From assembly GCF_020150455.1 (NCBI RefSeq), contig NZ_CP083740.1, positions 5,849,001 to 5,913,000 of the forward strand: 64,000 nucleotides of DNA, read 5' to 3'. Shown here piece after piece: positions 35,501 to 44,173 of the stretch. How positions within the stretch are numbered: position 1 is the first letter of the stretch; each line of letters opens with the position of its first letter. Position numbers and translations under genes: made by a program. The notes beneath the pieces were generated by a model, which saw only the letters and a program-made list of their open reading frames with translations, was not told where the DNA came from and did no database searches. This DNA comes from Bremerella sp. TYQ1 (lineage in GTDB: Bacteria > Planctomycetota > Planctomycetia > Pirellulales > Pirellulaceae).

Positions 35501-35516
35501 CATGTCCGCCCCAGAG

Positions 35517-37259
35517 CTATTTCGCGGTTCGCTCGATGGTACCGTTCCAATCGGCGGGACAGCGGTTTTCGTGCTGAGCCATGATTTCGTATAGCATCTT
35601 TCGCGGTCCAAACGACTCCGGCACTTCCTCAAGCATCTCTTTGGTTTGCGGCCAGTTACCGTCTTCAAAAGAAGCGAGTGCCTGAGAGTAATGGGCGGTC
35701 CATGGCTGTTCGCCGGAGTTGACGGTGAAGATCTGCGTTGCTTGCCGCAGCCCTGCCAGGCGGAAATTGCCGAGCCGGAGGAAGGTATTCGGCGGCATCG
35801 AAGGATGTTGCTGTAGCTGTGCGACCGCCTTTTCGTCCAGCAGAAACGGAACGCCTAGCGGTTTGGTAAGCCCTTCGATCCGGGCAGCCAGGTTCACCGG
35901 CGGGCCAAACGCGGTCACTTTCACTTGATCGCGGCTACCGATCATGCCGGCCACCGCACGTCCGGCCGCGATACCAATGCCTGCTTTCGGTGGCGATTCC
36001 GCACAAAGGAAGTCGGTGCCTGCGAGAGCCTGGGCGATTTCCCAGCCTGCTTGGATCGCACCTAACGGATTCTCCGCTGCATCGACCGGCCAGCCCCAAA
36101 AGCCCATCACCGCATCGCCATGAAAATCACCGATCACGCCCTGCTGCGCGAGGATGGCCGCGGTAATGATCGAAAGTGTTTCGCTCGTATGGTTCAAATA
36201 AGGAATCAGCCGATCGAAGTGCTCTTCGGTCGCACGGGAAAAGCCCCTCAGATCACAAAACAGCACCATCAAATCGGCCTCGCGCGGGGCGAGGAAACTG
36301 TCGAGATCGGACGAAACGTGATCGAGCAAACCCGGCGTAAAGAATTGGTTCAGCTGCGATTGCCGTCGTTCCAACGCCAGGTTCCGCGAGAGATTCGCGA
36401 ACGTCGACCCGGCCAGCTCGGCGAATTTGATATCGTCCTGCAGCAGTTCGACCTCGGTCAAATTGCCTTCCAGACGAGCCCGCTTCCCGGAGATGTAAAG
36501 TGCGGCGACTTGCTGCAGCTTAATCTGAATCGGAATACACATCGCCCAGTCGTGCCCAGCGATTTGGGTATAGTCTGACTCAGCCGGGTCAGGATCGCTT
36601 GGCCAGACATGCAGTACGCACATTTGCGAATGGACGGCGTTCTCGATCAAGCTGCGGCTTGAACCACGTGGCGTTGAAATACCATCGCGACTGTCCCACG
36701 CGATTGGGGCGAACTGTGGCCCGGTCTCGCTTTGCGTTGGCTCTAGCAAAAGCACTTCCGTGGCGTGGGGAATGCCTTGCAGAAGTTGCTGCAACGTAAT
36801 GACGATCAGCTGCTCGTGATCGGTCGAGGCGGTCATCTTCGAGACCAACTCGGTCAGCAGTTCGATCCGCCCTGGCGTTTTGCGGAAGGAGGCTTTGCGG
36901 ATTTCTTCGGGGCGAATGGTGACTTCCGTCTTGGGGCTGCGATGCGGTAGCGGCATCGTCGGTTCCGAGTCTAACAGCAGGAACTCGGTGTGTCCGATGA
37001 CGAAATGCTTGCCGGGGTCGAGCATAAACGAGATTCGTGGCCGCGAGTTGTAGAAAATCGGATTGACCGCTTCTTCCACCTTGCGGACTTCCAGCTGAAC
37101 GCCATTCCAGTTCAATTGGGCATGCTGCGACGAGATCTGCTTGTCCCACGCGATCGGAAACTTGGGCGTCGTACGACCGATGACGATCGGCTGATTCGGC
37201 ACGAGACGTCGTCGCCACCGCTGCGAAGAAAGCGTATCGCGAGCAAACAATTCAGCCAT
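35517..37259 (-). CDS. FHA-GAF-class III adenylate/guanylate cyclase
   Basis: A 580-residue signalling protein without membrane helices. The N-terminal ~100 residues look like an FHA phosphothreonine-binding domain: VIGRTTPKFPIAW, ISSQHAQLNWNG and the late strand FVIGHTEFLLLD. A GAF-like sensor spans about 130-300. The cyclase domain starts near 325 with DLMVLFCDLRGFSR, has the second metal Asp in GDFHGDAVMGFWGWP, and continues to KVTAFGPPVNLAARIEGL. Both catalytic Asp residues are present, so it is probably active; substrate choice (ATP or GTP) cannot be read safely. It lies 12 bases after a Ser/Thr kinase gene, whose phosphorylated targets its FHA domain may bind. Confidence 0.9.
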   Translation of the reverse strand: MAELFARDTLSSQRWRRRLVPNQPIVIGRTTPKFPIAWDKQISSQHAQLNWNGVQLEVRKVEEAVNPIFYNSRPRISFMLDPGKHFVIGHTEFLLLDSEPTMPLPHRSPKTEVTIRPEEIRKASFRKTPGRIELLTELVSKMTASTDHEQLIVITLQQLLQGIPHATEVLLLEPTQSETGPQFAPIAWDSRDGISTPRGSSRSLIENAVHSQMCVLHVWPSDPDPAESDYTQIAGHDWAMCIPIQIKLQQVAALYISGKRARLEGNLTEVELLQDDIKFAELAGSTFANLSRNLALERRQSQLNQFFTPGLLDHVSSDLDSFLAPREADLMVLFCDLRGFSRATEEHFDRLIPYLNHTSETLSIITAAILAQQGVIGDFHGDAVMGFWGWPVDAAENPLGAIQAGWEIAQALAGTDFLCAESPPKAGIGIAAGRAVAGMIGSRDQVKVTAFGPPVNLAARIEGLTKPLGVPFLLDEKAVAQLQQHPSMPPNTFLRLGNFRLAGLRQATQIFTVNSGEQPWTAHYSQALASFEDGNWPQTKEMLEEVPESFGPRKMLYEIMAQHENRCPADWNGTIERTAK

Positions 37260-37271
37260 AGTCCCCCTTCG

Positions 37272-39548
37272 CTACGATTTAGTTCCGGTTTTGACAGGGG
37301 CCACGATCGTGGGCATCTCGTGGGGAGGAATTACGCTGCTGGAATCGCCGGTTGCGACCGCCCCGACATCGACACGTCGCAGCGCTCGCACGACAAAGTA
37401 CCACAGCGTCAGCACGACCAGGATAATCAACGAGACCGCCAGCATGGCTTGCTGGGAAAGCTGCTTGCCGAGCTCGTGAATTGGCTTCACTGCAAATCCG
37501 TGGTCTTCCTGCACGACGACCACCAGCCCGGTCGATTGCGGGTCGCTGGAAACCTGGCCCTTTCGCTGCGGTAAGACAACATCCTTCGCGGCGAAAATCC
37601 ATGGCTTGTTGTACTCTTGCCCCAGCTTGTCGTGCCCGATCGGATCTTTGCCGACCACCGGTTGATTCGATTGAAACTGGTCGAGCTTCACGCGGTACTG
37701 GTCTTCCTCCGAAAAGCGAATCGGCACCATCTCGCGGTTTTCCAGCAGTTTGTCATACAGCGGATGCTGCAAGATCACGCCATGCGTCGGAGCGTCGCGG
37801 CCATCGACCAACACGGCAAACTGATGCTCGGCCGGTTCCAGACTGGTGAACTTCCCGACATCGATCGACATCGCCACGATCCCCACCAGCTTGCCGTTGG
37901 TTCGCAGCGGCGTCGACATAGCGACTTTCCACGTGCCAGAGGCCGTACTGCGGAACACAGCCGAAAGATGCGTTTCGTTGATCGGTTCCGGGGTAGGGGC
38001 GGTTGGCGAAAGATCGGCCGCTCCTCCTTGGAAATAAGTTCGATAGCCGAAGTAGCCCCCAATCGGCGAAACGGCCGGGTCGGCATCGAACGACGACGCG
38101 ATATGAAACCCATGGGCATCCACCACAAACCAGCTGGCGGTGTTCTTTTGCGACGGCAACTCGAACTGGGCCCGAATGCGGTCTTGCAGTGCCTGGCGAT
38201 TAGGGTGCTGCTGGAAGGCAATCCGGTCAGGCGTTTGATCTGCCCCCGTCGCGCGGACTTCATGCAATCGATCCAGCAGCTCCTTCAGCTCCGGATCGTA
38301 GATGGTGTTCAAATACAGATCGAGAAACTCCGGATCGTCTGCCAGGCGTTCCACTTCCTCGAAACGCTGACCGATGGCGCTCGAGACATTCGTAGCGGCA
38401 AGTTCCGCGGCAAACTGATTGCTTTCGTGGGCTTTGGAGATCATCGCCCCTTCGCTGGTCGCCATCGCCGTTTTGTAATTCTGCCAGCCAAACAGAAGCC
38501 CGATCGTCAGCAGCACCGCAGGCCCCAGAATGCCTAGCACCAACAGGGGGCGACGATATCGGTTCCGTTCCCGCTCGTTCAAGGCGTCGTAAACTTCCTG
38601 AACGTTGTGGTATCGGTGCCGAGGATTGACGCTGATTGCCCGATCGATGATCTGGATTAACTCGCGGTCGATGCCCCGAATTTTTTTATGGTTCTCTGGC
38701 GGCGGCGAATTGGCGATCAGTTCACGATATTTCTGCAGTCGATCGCGAAGTCCGGAGGTCGAATCAATTTCTCCGACGCTGGAAGAAGAGCGAAACGGAG
38801 GCTCGCCGACGAGCATCGTATACAGCAGCGCCCCCAGTGCGTACACGTCCCAGCGGACATCGGGGGTGGCCTCGATGTCCGCTTGCTCGGGGGCCATGAA
38901 AAAGAGTGTCCCCAGGGCAGGGCGTTGATCGTTGGACAGCCGCGATTGGCCGAAGTCGGCAATGCGAGCTTTGCCGTCTTGATCCAGCAAGATATTGGCT
39001 GGCTTCAAGTCGCAGTGAAAAATACCTTTACCGTGGGCATGCAGCAGGCCAATCACCACATCTTTGAAGATGTGAATCGCGTCCTCGATCTGCATCGCTC
39101 CGCCGCGACGAAGTTGATCTTCCAGCGATCCGTTGGGAAGATACTCCATCACGTAGTAGGGAGGTTCCGAATTCCAACCCACTTCTAGAAGCTGGACAAC
39201 GTAACGATCGGCCGAAAGAAAAACCAGTTTTTCGACTTCCGCCGAAACGACACTTTCGTCCAGTGCCCCGCGGTGGTGGTAGATCTTGATCGCGACACGG
39301 CGCCCGGTATTCTGGGCCGTGGCGACCCAGACTTCCCCATAGGCACCACGGCCGAGCAAAGCGTCCAGGTCGTAGCCAGGAATATCACACGGCGGTTTGC
39401 CCTTGGGGCGGCTCAAGTGTTTGGCCGCGCTCAATTGCCCCGGCGTTTGTTTTTGGGTTTCTTCCAGGCTCATAACATCGCAAGCATTCGAAGATTGGTT
39501 CGATCGCCACATTTTACGACCATTTTGCTCCCGTACCAATCGTGACAT
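37272..39548 (-). CDS. Receptor-type Ser/Thr protein kinase with Cache-like sensor
   Basis: A 758-residue transmembrane Hanks-type kinase. The kinase domain (about 58-330) has the Gly loop LLGRGAYGEVWVA, Lys in VAIKIY, the catalytic loop IFHCDLKPANILLD (Cys in place of the usual Arg before Asp, so a non-RD kinase), DFGQS and APEQAD. A membrane helix near 342-362 leads to an extracytoplasmic region (365-695) of double-Cache type (FVVDAHGFHIASSFD, YRTYFQG, VAMSTPLRTNGKLVGIVAMSIDVGKF), closed by a second helix (about 695-715). An outside ligand probably controls the kinase. Start may instead be the Met 25 codons inside. First gene of the operon with the FHA-cyclase. Confidence 0.92.
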   Translation of the reverse strand: MSRLVREQNGRKMWRSNQSSNACDVMSLEETQKQTPGQLSAAKHLSRPKGKPPCDIPGYDLDALLGRGAYGEVWVATAQNTGRRVAIKIYHHRGALDESVVSAEVEKLVFLSADRYVVQLLEVGWNSEPPYYVMEYLPNGSLEDQLRRGGAMQIEDAIHIFKDVVIGLLHAHGKGIFHCDLKPANILLDQDGKARIADFGQSRLSNDQRPALGTLFFMAPEQADIEATPDVRWDVYALGALLYTMLVGEPPFRSSSSVGEIDSTSGLRDRLQKYRELIANSPPPENHKKIRGIDRELIQIIDRAISVNPRHRYHNVQEVYDALNERERNRYRRPLLVLGILGPAVLLTIGLLFGWQNYKTAMATSEGAMISKAHESNQFAAELAATNVSSAIGQRFEEVERLADDPEFLDLYLNTIYDPELKELLDRLHEVRATGADQTPDRIAFQQHPNRQALQDRIRAQFELPSQKNTASWFVVDAHGFHIASSFDADPAVSPIGGYFGYRTYFQGGAADLSPTAPTPEPINETHLSAVFRSTASGTWKVAMSTPLRTNGKLVGIVAMSIDVGKFTSLEPAEHQFAVLVDGRDAPTHGVILQHPLYDKLLENREMVPIRFSEEDQYRVKLDQFQSNQPVVGKDPIGHDKLGQEYNKPWIFAAKDVVLPQRKGQVSSDPQSTGLVVVVQEDHGFAVKPIHELGKQLSQQAMLAVSLIILVVLTLWYFVVRALRRVDVGAVATGDSSSVIPPHEMPTIVAPVKTGTKS

Positions 39549-39634
39549 CGCTCGTCCTCCCTCGGACGACGCGAAAAGCCTTACGAGGGTTATCCCCTAA
39601 GGCCCAAAAAAGTTGACAACGAAAGGAAAGTTTC

Positions 39635-40858
39635 ATGTTGGGTTTCTTCCGAAACGTGCTTCACTTGGCAGTGCTGGCGGCCGTTACGCTTGCCGCGGCC
39701 CAGGTTGCCTTCGCTCAAGCGGACGAAACCGATCCTCCCCTCGATGGCGAAGATGGCAGGCCGCTGGCCATCGGCGAATTCCGCCCCGAAGCGACCCTGA
39801 AGGTTCGCCAAACGAACTTATCGCACGCCAAGTTTCCTGTCGTCGACGATCACACCCACTTTCGCTACCGCTTGAAACATTCCACAGAACAATTAGACGA
39901 CTTTGTCGCGGTGATGGATCGCAACAATATCGCAGTTTGCGTCAGCTTGGATGGTCGCCTGGGGGCCGACTTCGACGAGCATGCGAAGTACCTCTGGACG
40001 AAGTACCCCGATCGGTTCCTCATCTATGCCAACATCGACTGGCAAGGAGAGGGGGATCCTGACAAGCCGGAGACGTGGGCCTGTCAACGTCCCGAGTTTG
40101 GGCGCCGCATGGCGTTGGAATTGGCCGAAGTCAAAAAGCGAGGAGCTTCCGGGCTCAAATTGTTCAAGCAGTTTGGTTTGGGCTACAAAGACGCCGACGG
40201 TTCGTTTCTGAAAATCGATGACCCTCGCTGGGATCCTATTTGGGAAGCATGCGGAAAACTGGGACTGCCGGTAATTATCCATACGGCCGATCCGGTTGCC
40301 TTCTTCGACCCGATCGACAAGACCAACGAACGGTGGGAAGAACTGTCTCGCCATCCCGACTGGAGCTTTCATGGGGACAAGTTCCCTTCGCGGGAAGAAC
40401 TGCTGGCGGCCCGAAACCGCGTGATCGAACGTCACCCCGAAACGACGTTCATCGGAGCTCACTTCGCGAACAACTCGGAAGACCTGGCGACGGTGACGGA
40501 ATGGCTCGAGAAGTATCCGAATTTGTATATCGAGCCTGCCTCGCGGATTTCAGAGCTTGGTCGTCAGCCCTACACGGCTCGGGACTTCATTATGAAATAC
40601 CAGGACCGAATCTTGTTCGGCACCGATGGTCCTTGGCCGGAAGAGCGTCTGCGGTACTACTGGCGATTCTTCGAGACCTACGACGAGTATTTCCCTTATT
40701 CCGAAAAAGTGCCGCCGCCACAAGGCTTGTGGTACATCTACGGGATTGGACTGCCGGATGACGTTTTGAAGAAGATTTACCACGAAAACGCCGCCAAGAT
40801 CATTCCCGGCGTGAAAGAGAAACTGATGAAGTACAACGCGAGGCAATCCGCTTCGTAG
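39635..40858 (+). CDS. Exported amidohydrolase-2 family protein
   Basis: A 407-residue metal-dependent hydrolase of the amidohydrolase 2 (TIM-barrel) group. A Sec signal peptide (LHLAVLAAVTLAAAQVAFAQA) directs it to the periplasm. The fold's metal sites are visible: VVDDHTHFRYR with the H-x-H after strand 1, VIIHTADP (His), FIGAHFANN (His) and LFGTDGPWP (Asp) after strand 8. KKRGASGLKLFKQF is typical of the family. Many relatives are decarboxylases or lactone hydrolases; the substrate here is not predictable. Monocistronic and divergent from the kinase operon. Confidence 0.9.
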   Translation: MLGFFRNVLHLAVLAAVTLAAAQVAFAQADETDPPLDGEDGRPLAIGEFRPEATLKVRQTNLSHAKFPVVDDHTHFRYRLKHSTEQLDDFVAVMDRNNIAVCVSLDGRLGADFDEHAKYLWTKYPDRFLIYANIDWQGEGDPDKPETWACQRPEFGRRMALELAEVKKRGASGLKLFKQFGLGYKDADGSFLKIDDPRWDPIWEACGKLGLPVIIHTADPVAFFDPIDKTNERWEELSRHPDWSFHGDKFPSREELLAARNRVIERHPETTFIGAHFANNSEDLATVTEWLEKYPNLYIEPASRISELGRQPYTARDFIMKYQDRILFGTDGPWPEERLRYYWRFFETYDEYFPYSEKVPPPQGLWYIYGIGLPDDVLKKIYHENAAKIIPGVKEKLMKYNARQSAS

Positions 40859-41163
40859 GAGTTTTTTCAGTCGCGTCGAATCGGTGCATGTGAATGAGTG
40901 CCATGTCTTCGTCTGCGTAGTAATGCTTCGTTTCGTTGACCACATGCCCACGTTGGCGTGAGCATGGCACCCTGCGGTCAGACCCGGCACGCATGAACGG
41001 ATTCTTCTACGTGCCGTAATAACGTTGGCATGTTAAGCCCACCTGTAAGTCGTAAATCGAGGTTTGTCGATTCTGACGACTGCGATACATTGGGCAAACT
41101 CAGGCTGTCGCCTCACTGCCTTCAATGCTAGCGGCGGCCAAGTTCACGGAGGAGGAAAATCAA
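40859..41163. other. Intergenic region with palindromic repeat
   Basis: Spacer of 305 bases between two plus-strand genes. It carries the CATGCCCACG element listed separately and the upstream region of the SYLF gene, with GGAGGA as ribosome binding site 12 bases before its ATG. No further gene seen. Confidence 0.6.
40943..40966. repeat. CATGCCCACG palindromic element, second copy
   Basis: CATGCCCACG and CGTGAGCATG around TTGG form a 10-bp inverted repeat with one mismatch, followed by GCACC. It matches the perfect copy at 20691-20714 and shares the trailing GCA. Confidence 0.65.
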
Positions 41164-42279
41164 ATGACCCGGTACTCATCGGTTATTCTTGCGGCGATCA
41201 CGTTTTCGCTGCTTACCGTTCATAACGTTTTGGCTCAGCAGCAGAGTCGCGAAGACATTGTCGTGCATCAAGCGACAAGCGTCTTGAACGAAATCATGGC
41301 CATCCCCGCCAAGGGCATTCCGCAAAGCATGCTCTCCAAAGCGGAAGGGGTCGTGATCATTCCGAACATGATCAAAGGCGGTTTCGTCGTTGGCGTTCGC
41401 CATGGCCGTGGTGTCGCGATGATTCGTGACGAAAACCGAGCCTGGCAGCCACCACAGTTTGTCACCATGACCGGTGGAAGCGTCGGCTGGCAGGCAGGCA
41501 TTCAAGCCACCGACGTCGTGCTGGTCTTCATGACTCGCAACAGCATCCAGGGGCTTCTCAACGGGAAGTTCACCATTGGTGTTGATGCGGCCGCGAGTGC
41601 CGGTCCGGTCGGTCGAAACGCTTCGGCTGGAACCGACTTGTCGCTCAAGAGCGAGATCTATTCCTACAGCCGCAGCCGTGGCTTGTTCGTCGGAGCTTCG
41701 GTCGATGGGAGCTCGCTGCAGATCGATCCGATGGCCAATCGCAATTACTACGCCAGCACCGGGCTGACGCCTGCAGGTCAGCAAGCGACCAATACTCCGG
41801 TTCTGCCTGCCTCGGCGGCCGAACTGTTGGCAACGCTCAGCCGATACTCCGATAGCGCCATTGTCGAACCGCAAGCGACAGGAACCTATGAAACGCCCCA
41901 GCAAGGTGTCGAATTGAACCCTGCCATGGTTCCACAGCAGTCGGGTGGCGTCAGCGTCGATCAGTTGCGAATGGAACTAGCGGCGGCCTCGAACCGGCTT
42001 GGAAGCATGCTCGACGATCAATGGCGAGCCTATCTCGCACTTCCGAAACAGATTTACGAACAGGGACCGCACCCCAACCCTCAGGTCCTTCAGGCTTGTA
42101 TCGCTCGGTACGATCAAGTTGCAGGGAATGCGAACTACGCCCAGCTAACGCAGCGACCTGACTTCCAGCACGTGCATGGCTTGCTGATCACTTACACCGA
42201 TGCCCTGTCGGCGATGGCAGCCGAAAATGGTGCGATCCAGTTGCCCCCACCACCAATGCAGGCTCCGGTCCAGCCATAG
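41164..42279 (+). CDS. Exported SYLF-domain (Ysc84) protein
   Basis: A 371-residue protein starting at the ATG at 41164 (MTRYSSVILAAITFSLLTVHNVLA-QQQ), a clear Sec signal peptide. Residues 25-205 form a SYLF/Ysc84 lipid-binding domain: MLSKAEGVVIIPNMIKGGFVVGVRHGRGV, FVTMTGGSVGWQAGIQATDVVLVFMT, GKFTIGVDAAASAGPVGR and EIYSYSRSRGLFVGASVDGS, all typical. The remaining 165 residues are unrecognised, with a Pro-rich end. In bacteria these proteins are periplasmic or outer-membrane-associated with no settled role; phosphoinositide binding is known for the eukaryotic members. Confidence 0.92.
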   Translation: MTRYSSVILAAITFSLLTVHNVLAQQQSREDIVVHQATSVLNEIMAIPAKGIPQSMLSKAEGVVIIPNMIKGGFVVGVRHGRGVAMIRDENRAWQPPQFVTMTGGSVGWQAGIQATDVVLVFMTRNSIQGLLNGKFTIGVDAAASAGPVGRNASAGTDLSLKSEIYSYSRSRGLFVGASVDGSSLQIDPMANRNYYASTGLTPAGQQATNTPVLPASAAELLATLSRYSDSAIVEPQATGTYETPQQGVELNPAMVPQQSGGVSVDQLRMELAAASNRLGSMLDDQWRAYLALPKQIYEQGPHPNPQVLQACIARYDQVAGNANYAQLTQRPDFQHVHGLLITYTDALSAMAAENGAIQLPPPPMQAPVQP

Positions 42280-42331
42280 ACGGAAGTCGCGCGGCACCGC
42301 TGCGAGCAAGCCCATCTGAAATAAGACGCGA

Positions 42332-42365
42332 AGGGAGGCCGACGAAAGTTGGCCTCTCTTTTTTA
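42332..42365 (+). terminator. Intrinsic terminator after SYLF gene
   Basis: AGGGAGGCCGAC pairs with GTTGGCCTCTCT (two G-T pairs) around GAAA, followed by a six-T run. It sits 52 bases after the stop codon. Confidence 0.85.
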
Positions 42366-42480
42366 ATGCGCCGAAGTGGAATGCCCAGCACGCAGGCCGT
42401 GGAAGAATCGTTCCCCTTATTTCTCCGGTTATGACTTGGCCCCTTCGTTTTCATAAATTGTAACGAAGTATTGACCAAGT

Positions 42481-42558
42481 GTGCAAAAGATTTGCGCGGA
42501 ATTCGGCCAAACGTGCGCGGAATCGAAGCTTTTCGGCCGAAGTGTGCGCGTGCAAAAG
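42481..42558. repeat. TGCGCGGAAT repeats between GTGCAAAAG copies
   Basis: The convergent spacer from 42280 to 42596 holds a terminator and this cluster. GTGCAAAAG occurs at 42481 and 42550 as outer direct repeats. Between them TGCGCGGAAT occurs at 42493 and 42514, 21 bases apart, with TTCGGCC at 42502 and 42532 and a third TGCGCG at 42545. Spacing near two helical turns suggests a protein-binding array. No gene here. Confidence 0.45.
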
Positions 42559-42596
42559 GGCCAAAATAGCGGGGCCGACCACGCCATTGCGGCAGG

Positions 42597-43022
42597 CTAT
42601 CGCGACTCGCCCTGAAGCGTGAGGACCAATCGGCGACGGCTGGCATGGTTGCGGTGTTCGCACAAATAGATCCCTTGCCAGGTCCCCAAATTGAGCCGCC
42701 CGTCGGTGACCGGAATCGTCACGCTGCTACCAAGCATGGCTGCTTTGATATGGGCCGGCATATCGTCCGGGCCCTCCATCGTGTGGACGTATGGGAAGTC
42801 CTCTGGAGCGATCTTCGAGAACGCCATCTCCAAATCGGTCTGCACGTCAGGATCGGCGTTCTCGTTAATGCTTAAACTGGCCGACGTGTGCTGTATGAAA
42901 ACGTGCAGCATGCCAACCCCAAAATCTTGAAGTTCCGGAAGCTCGGCTAGCACGTCACGCGTGATGAGATGGAACCCCCGCGAGCGAGCGCGGAGCGTCA
43001 TTTCTTTTTGAATCCAGGCCAT
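42597..43022 (-). CDS. yjbQ: YjbQ-family protein (UPF0047)
   Basis: A 141-residue member of the YjbQ/UPF0047 family. Family marks: GFHLITRDV near the start, GVGMLHVFIQHTSASLSINENADPDVQ with the conserved His-Thr-Ser-Ala, AHIKAAMLGSSVTIPVTDGRLNLGTWQGIYLCEHR with the metal-associated His and the terminal Glu-His. The E. coli member has weak thiamine-phosphate synthase activity in vivo, but the physiological role remains unclear. It is usually a cytoplasmic trimer. The length is standard for the family. Monocistronic by context. Confidence 0.93.
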   Translation of the reverse strand: MAWIQKEMTLRARSRGFHLITRDVLAELPELQDFGVGMLHVFIQHTSASLSINENADPDVQTDLEMAFSKIAPEDFPYVHTMEGPDDMPAHIKAAMLGSSVTIPVTDGRLNLGTWQGIYLCEHRNHASRRRLVLTLQGESR

Positions 43023-43692
43023 TTTGGCCCCCCAAGTGGAGCAGAGATCGATGGAAAAAACGGAAGCAGCAAAAAAACTTTTGGCAAGGGGTCTTGCCGG
43101 GCAAACGGTACAGCTTCGCGAATCGGTTCTGTTTCGGCAACCCGTACGGCGAACCTGCTAAGGAGGTTAAGTCTCCATTAAGGAGACGCTAACGCTGGCT
43201 TCGGTGGAAGTTAATCGGTCGTTTTTGCTTTTTGCCAATTCAAACATATGCTTTAGATCGGAAGCTACTGAGTGGTTTGAGGTTACTGAGACAATTCGCC
43301 TTGCGGCAACACGCAGAAAATTCTATTGACACGTTAAGCGATCAATAAATAATCGTGTGCTTGATCAGACCTGGGGAGGATCCTTAGGGACGATCAACGG
43401 CCAAATCTATCAGACACCTCGACCCACAAAGAAATTACCGATTTTTAATGGTCGATGTGGAGGCCGTCAGCACTGCAAGCCGAGAACTGTTTGGGTCTAG
43501 AGCCCTGATGTTCTTAAGTTGGCAGACTGCTGTCTCACGAGCGAACGGATATTGCTCTTAATACCCGCAAAGGTCAGCTAGCACGTTTTCTGTGCTCGCT
43601 CTCCTTGATCGATACGAACAATCCGGCTGTGTAAGCCGTACGCAATTCACACGCCCTGTGCGCCCCTGTTAGGAAAGTAGGTAATTCCCAAG
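43023..43692 (+). other. Long intergenic region / probable leader
   Basis: 670 bases without a convincing gene. The first 160 hold the yjbQ upstream region, including a hairpin GTCTCC-ATTAA-GGAGAC at 43171-43187. From the promoter-like site at 43326 to the start at 43693 there would be a leader of about 330 bases, unusually long for a 74-residue protein. It has no clear coding potential and may hold a structured RNA. Confidence 0.5.
43326..43354 (+). promoter_or_regulatory. Sigma70-like promoter with consensus -35
   Basis: TTGACA at 43326-43331 matches the -35 consensus exactly. ATAATC (43349-43354) or AATAAT one base earlier lies 16-17 bases downstream as -10. Transcription would run towards the small acidic protein gene. 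Confidence 0.55.
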
Positions 43693-43917
43693 ATGCAGAA
43701 GATCAAGAACGTTTTTGACGCCATCCTGAAGTTCGGTCACGACGAAGACTTCGTTCCGGACGCTGGCGATGAATTCATCCCAACCGACGCGCCTGCTGGT
43801 TCCGAAGCCAAGATCGAAGTGCTTCGCCGTCGCGTTGAACAAGGCCTGCCGCTATGGCACGACGAAGATCGTTGCGACTACACCGGTCTGACGGGCGCCA
43901 TTCGCCCTCGCGAGTAA
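43693..43917 (+). CDS. Small acidic conserved-looking protein
   Basis: A 74-residue protein (MQKIKNVFDAILKFGHDEDF). It is acidic, has no signal peptide or membrane helix, and has a short amphipathic first helix, a Pro/Ala linker (IPTDAPAGSEAK), a basic helix (IEVLRRRVEQGLPLWHDEDRC) and a C-terminal YTGLTGAIRPRE. The compact length, exact terminator and clean codon use support a real gene. I do not recognise the family. It is preceded by a long leader and followed by a strong hairpin, so it is expressed alone. A regulatory or ribosome-associated role is possible but unsupported. Confidence 0.8.
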   Translation: MQKIKNVFDAILKFGHDEDFVPDAGDEFIPTDAPAGSEAKIEVLRRRVEQGLPLWHDEDRCDYTGLTGAIRPRE

Positions 43918-43957
43918 ACCCTCGCTGACAACGACGTATCGGATGATACAAAATGAA

Positions 43958-43987
43958 AGAGGGGTGGAATACCACCCCTCTCTTTTT
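43958..43987 (+). terminator. Strong intrinsic terminator
   Basis: AGAGGGGTGG and CCACCCCTCT form a perfect 10-bp stem around AATA, followed by CTTTTT. It lies 40 bases after the small-protein stop codon. Confidence 0.92.
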
Positions 43988-44037
43988 ATGCGCTGTCGGT
44001 AACTCTGTTTTTCAAAGTTGCGGTTTCTTAGCTGCTT

Positions 44038-44143
44038 CGTAGGATGGCTACCAACGTCGTGGGCAGACGGCCATCAGTTGTCTGCCGGACGCACCTAACT
44101 GGGAAGATGGCTTTCGCGCTGTTAAGGCCGTAGCCATCCTACG
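44038..44143. repeat. 106-bp element bounded by 14-bp inverted repeats
   Basis: CGTAGGATGGCTAC (44038-44051) and GTAGCCATCCTACG (44130-44143) are perfect 14-bp inverted repeats. The interior contains GGCAGACGGCCATC with a near-inverted GTTGTCTGCC, and another GATGGCT at 44106. The core matches the element at 1322-1354. Size and structure suggest a MITE-like or dispersed palindromic unit. No target duplication was confirmed. Confidence 0.6.
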
Positions 44144-44173
44144 TTTTCCGCAATCACGCCTGCTGCCGCGTGA

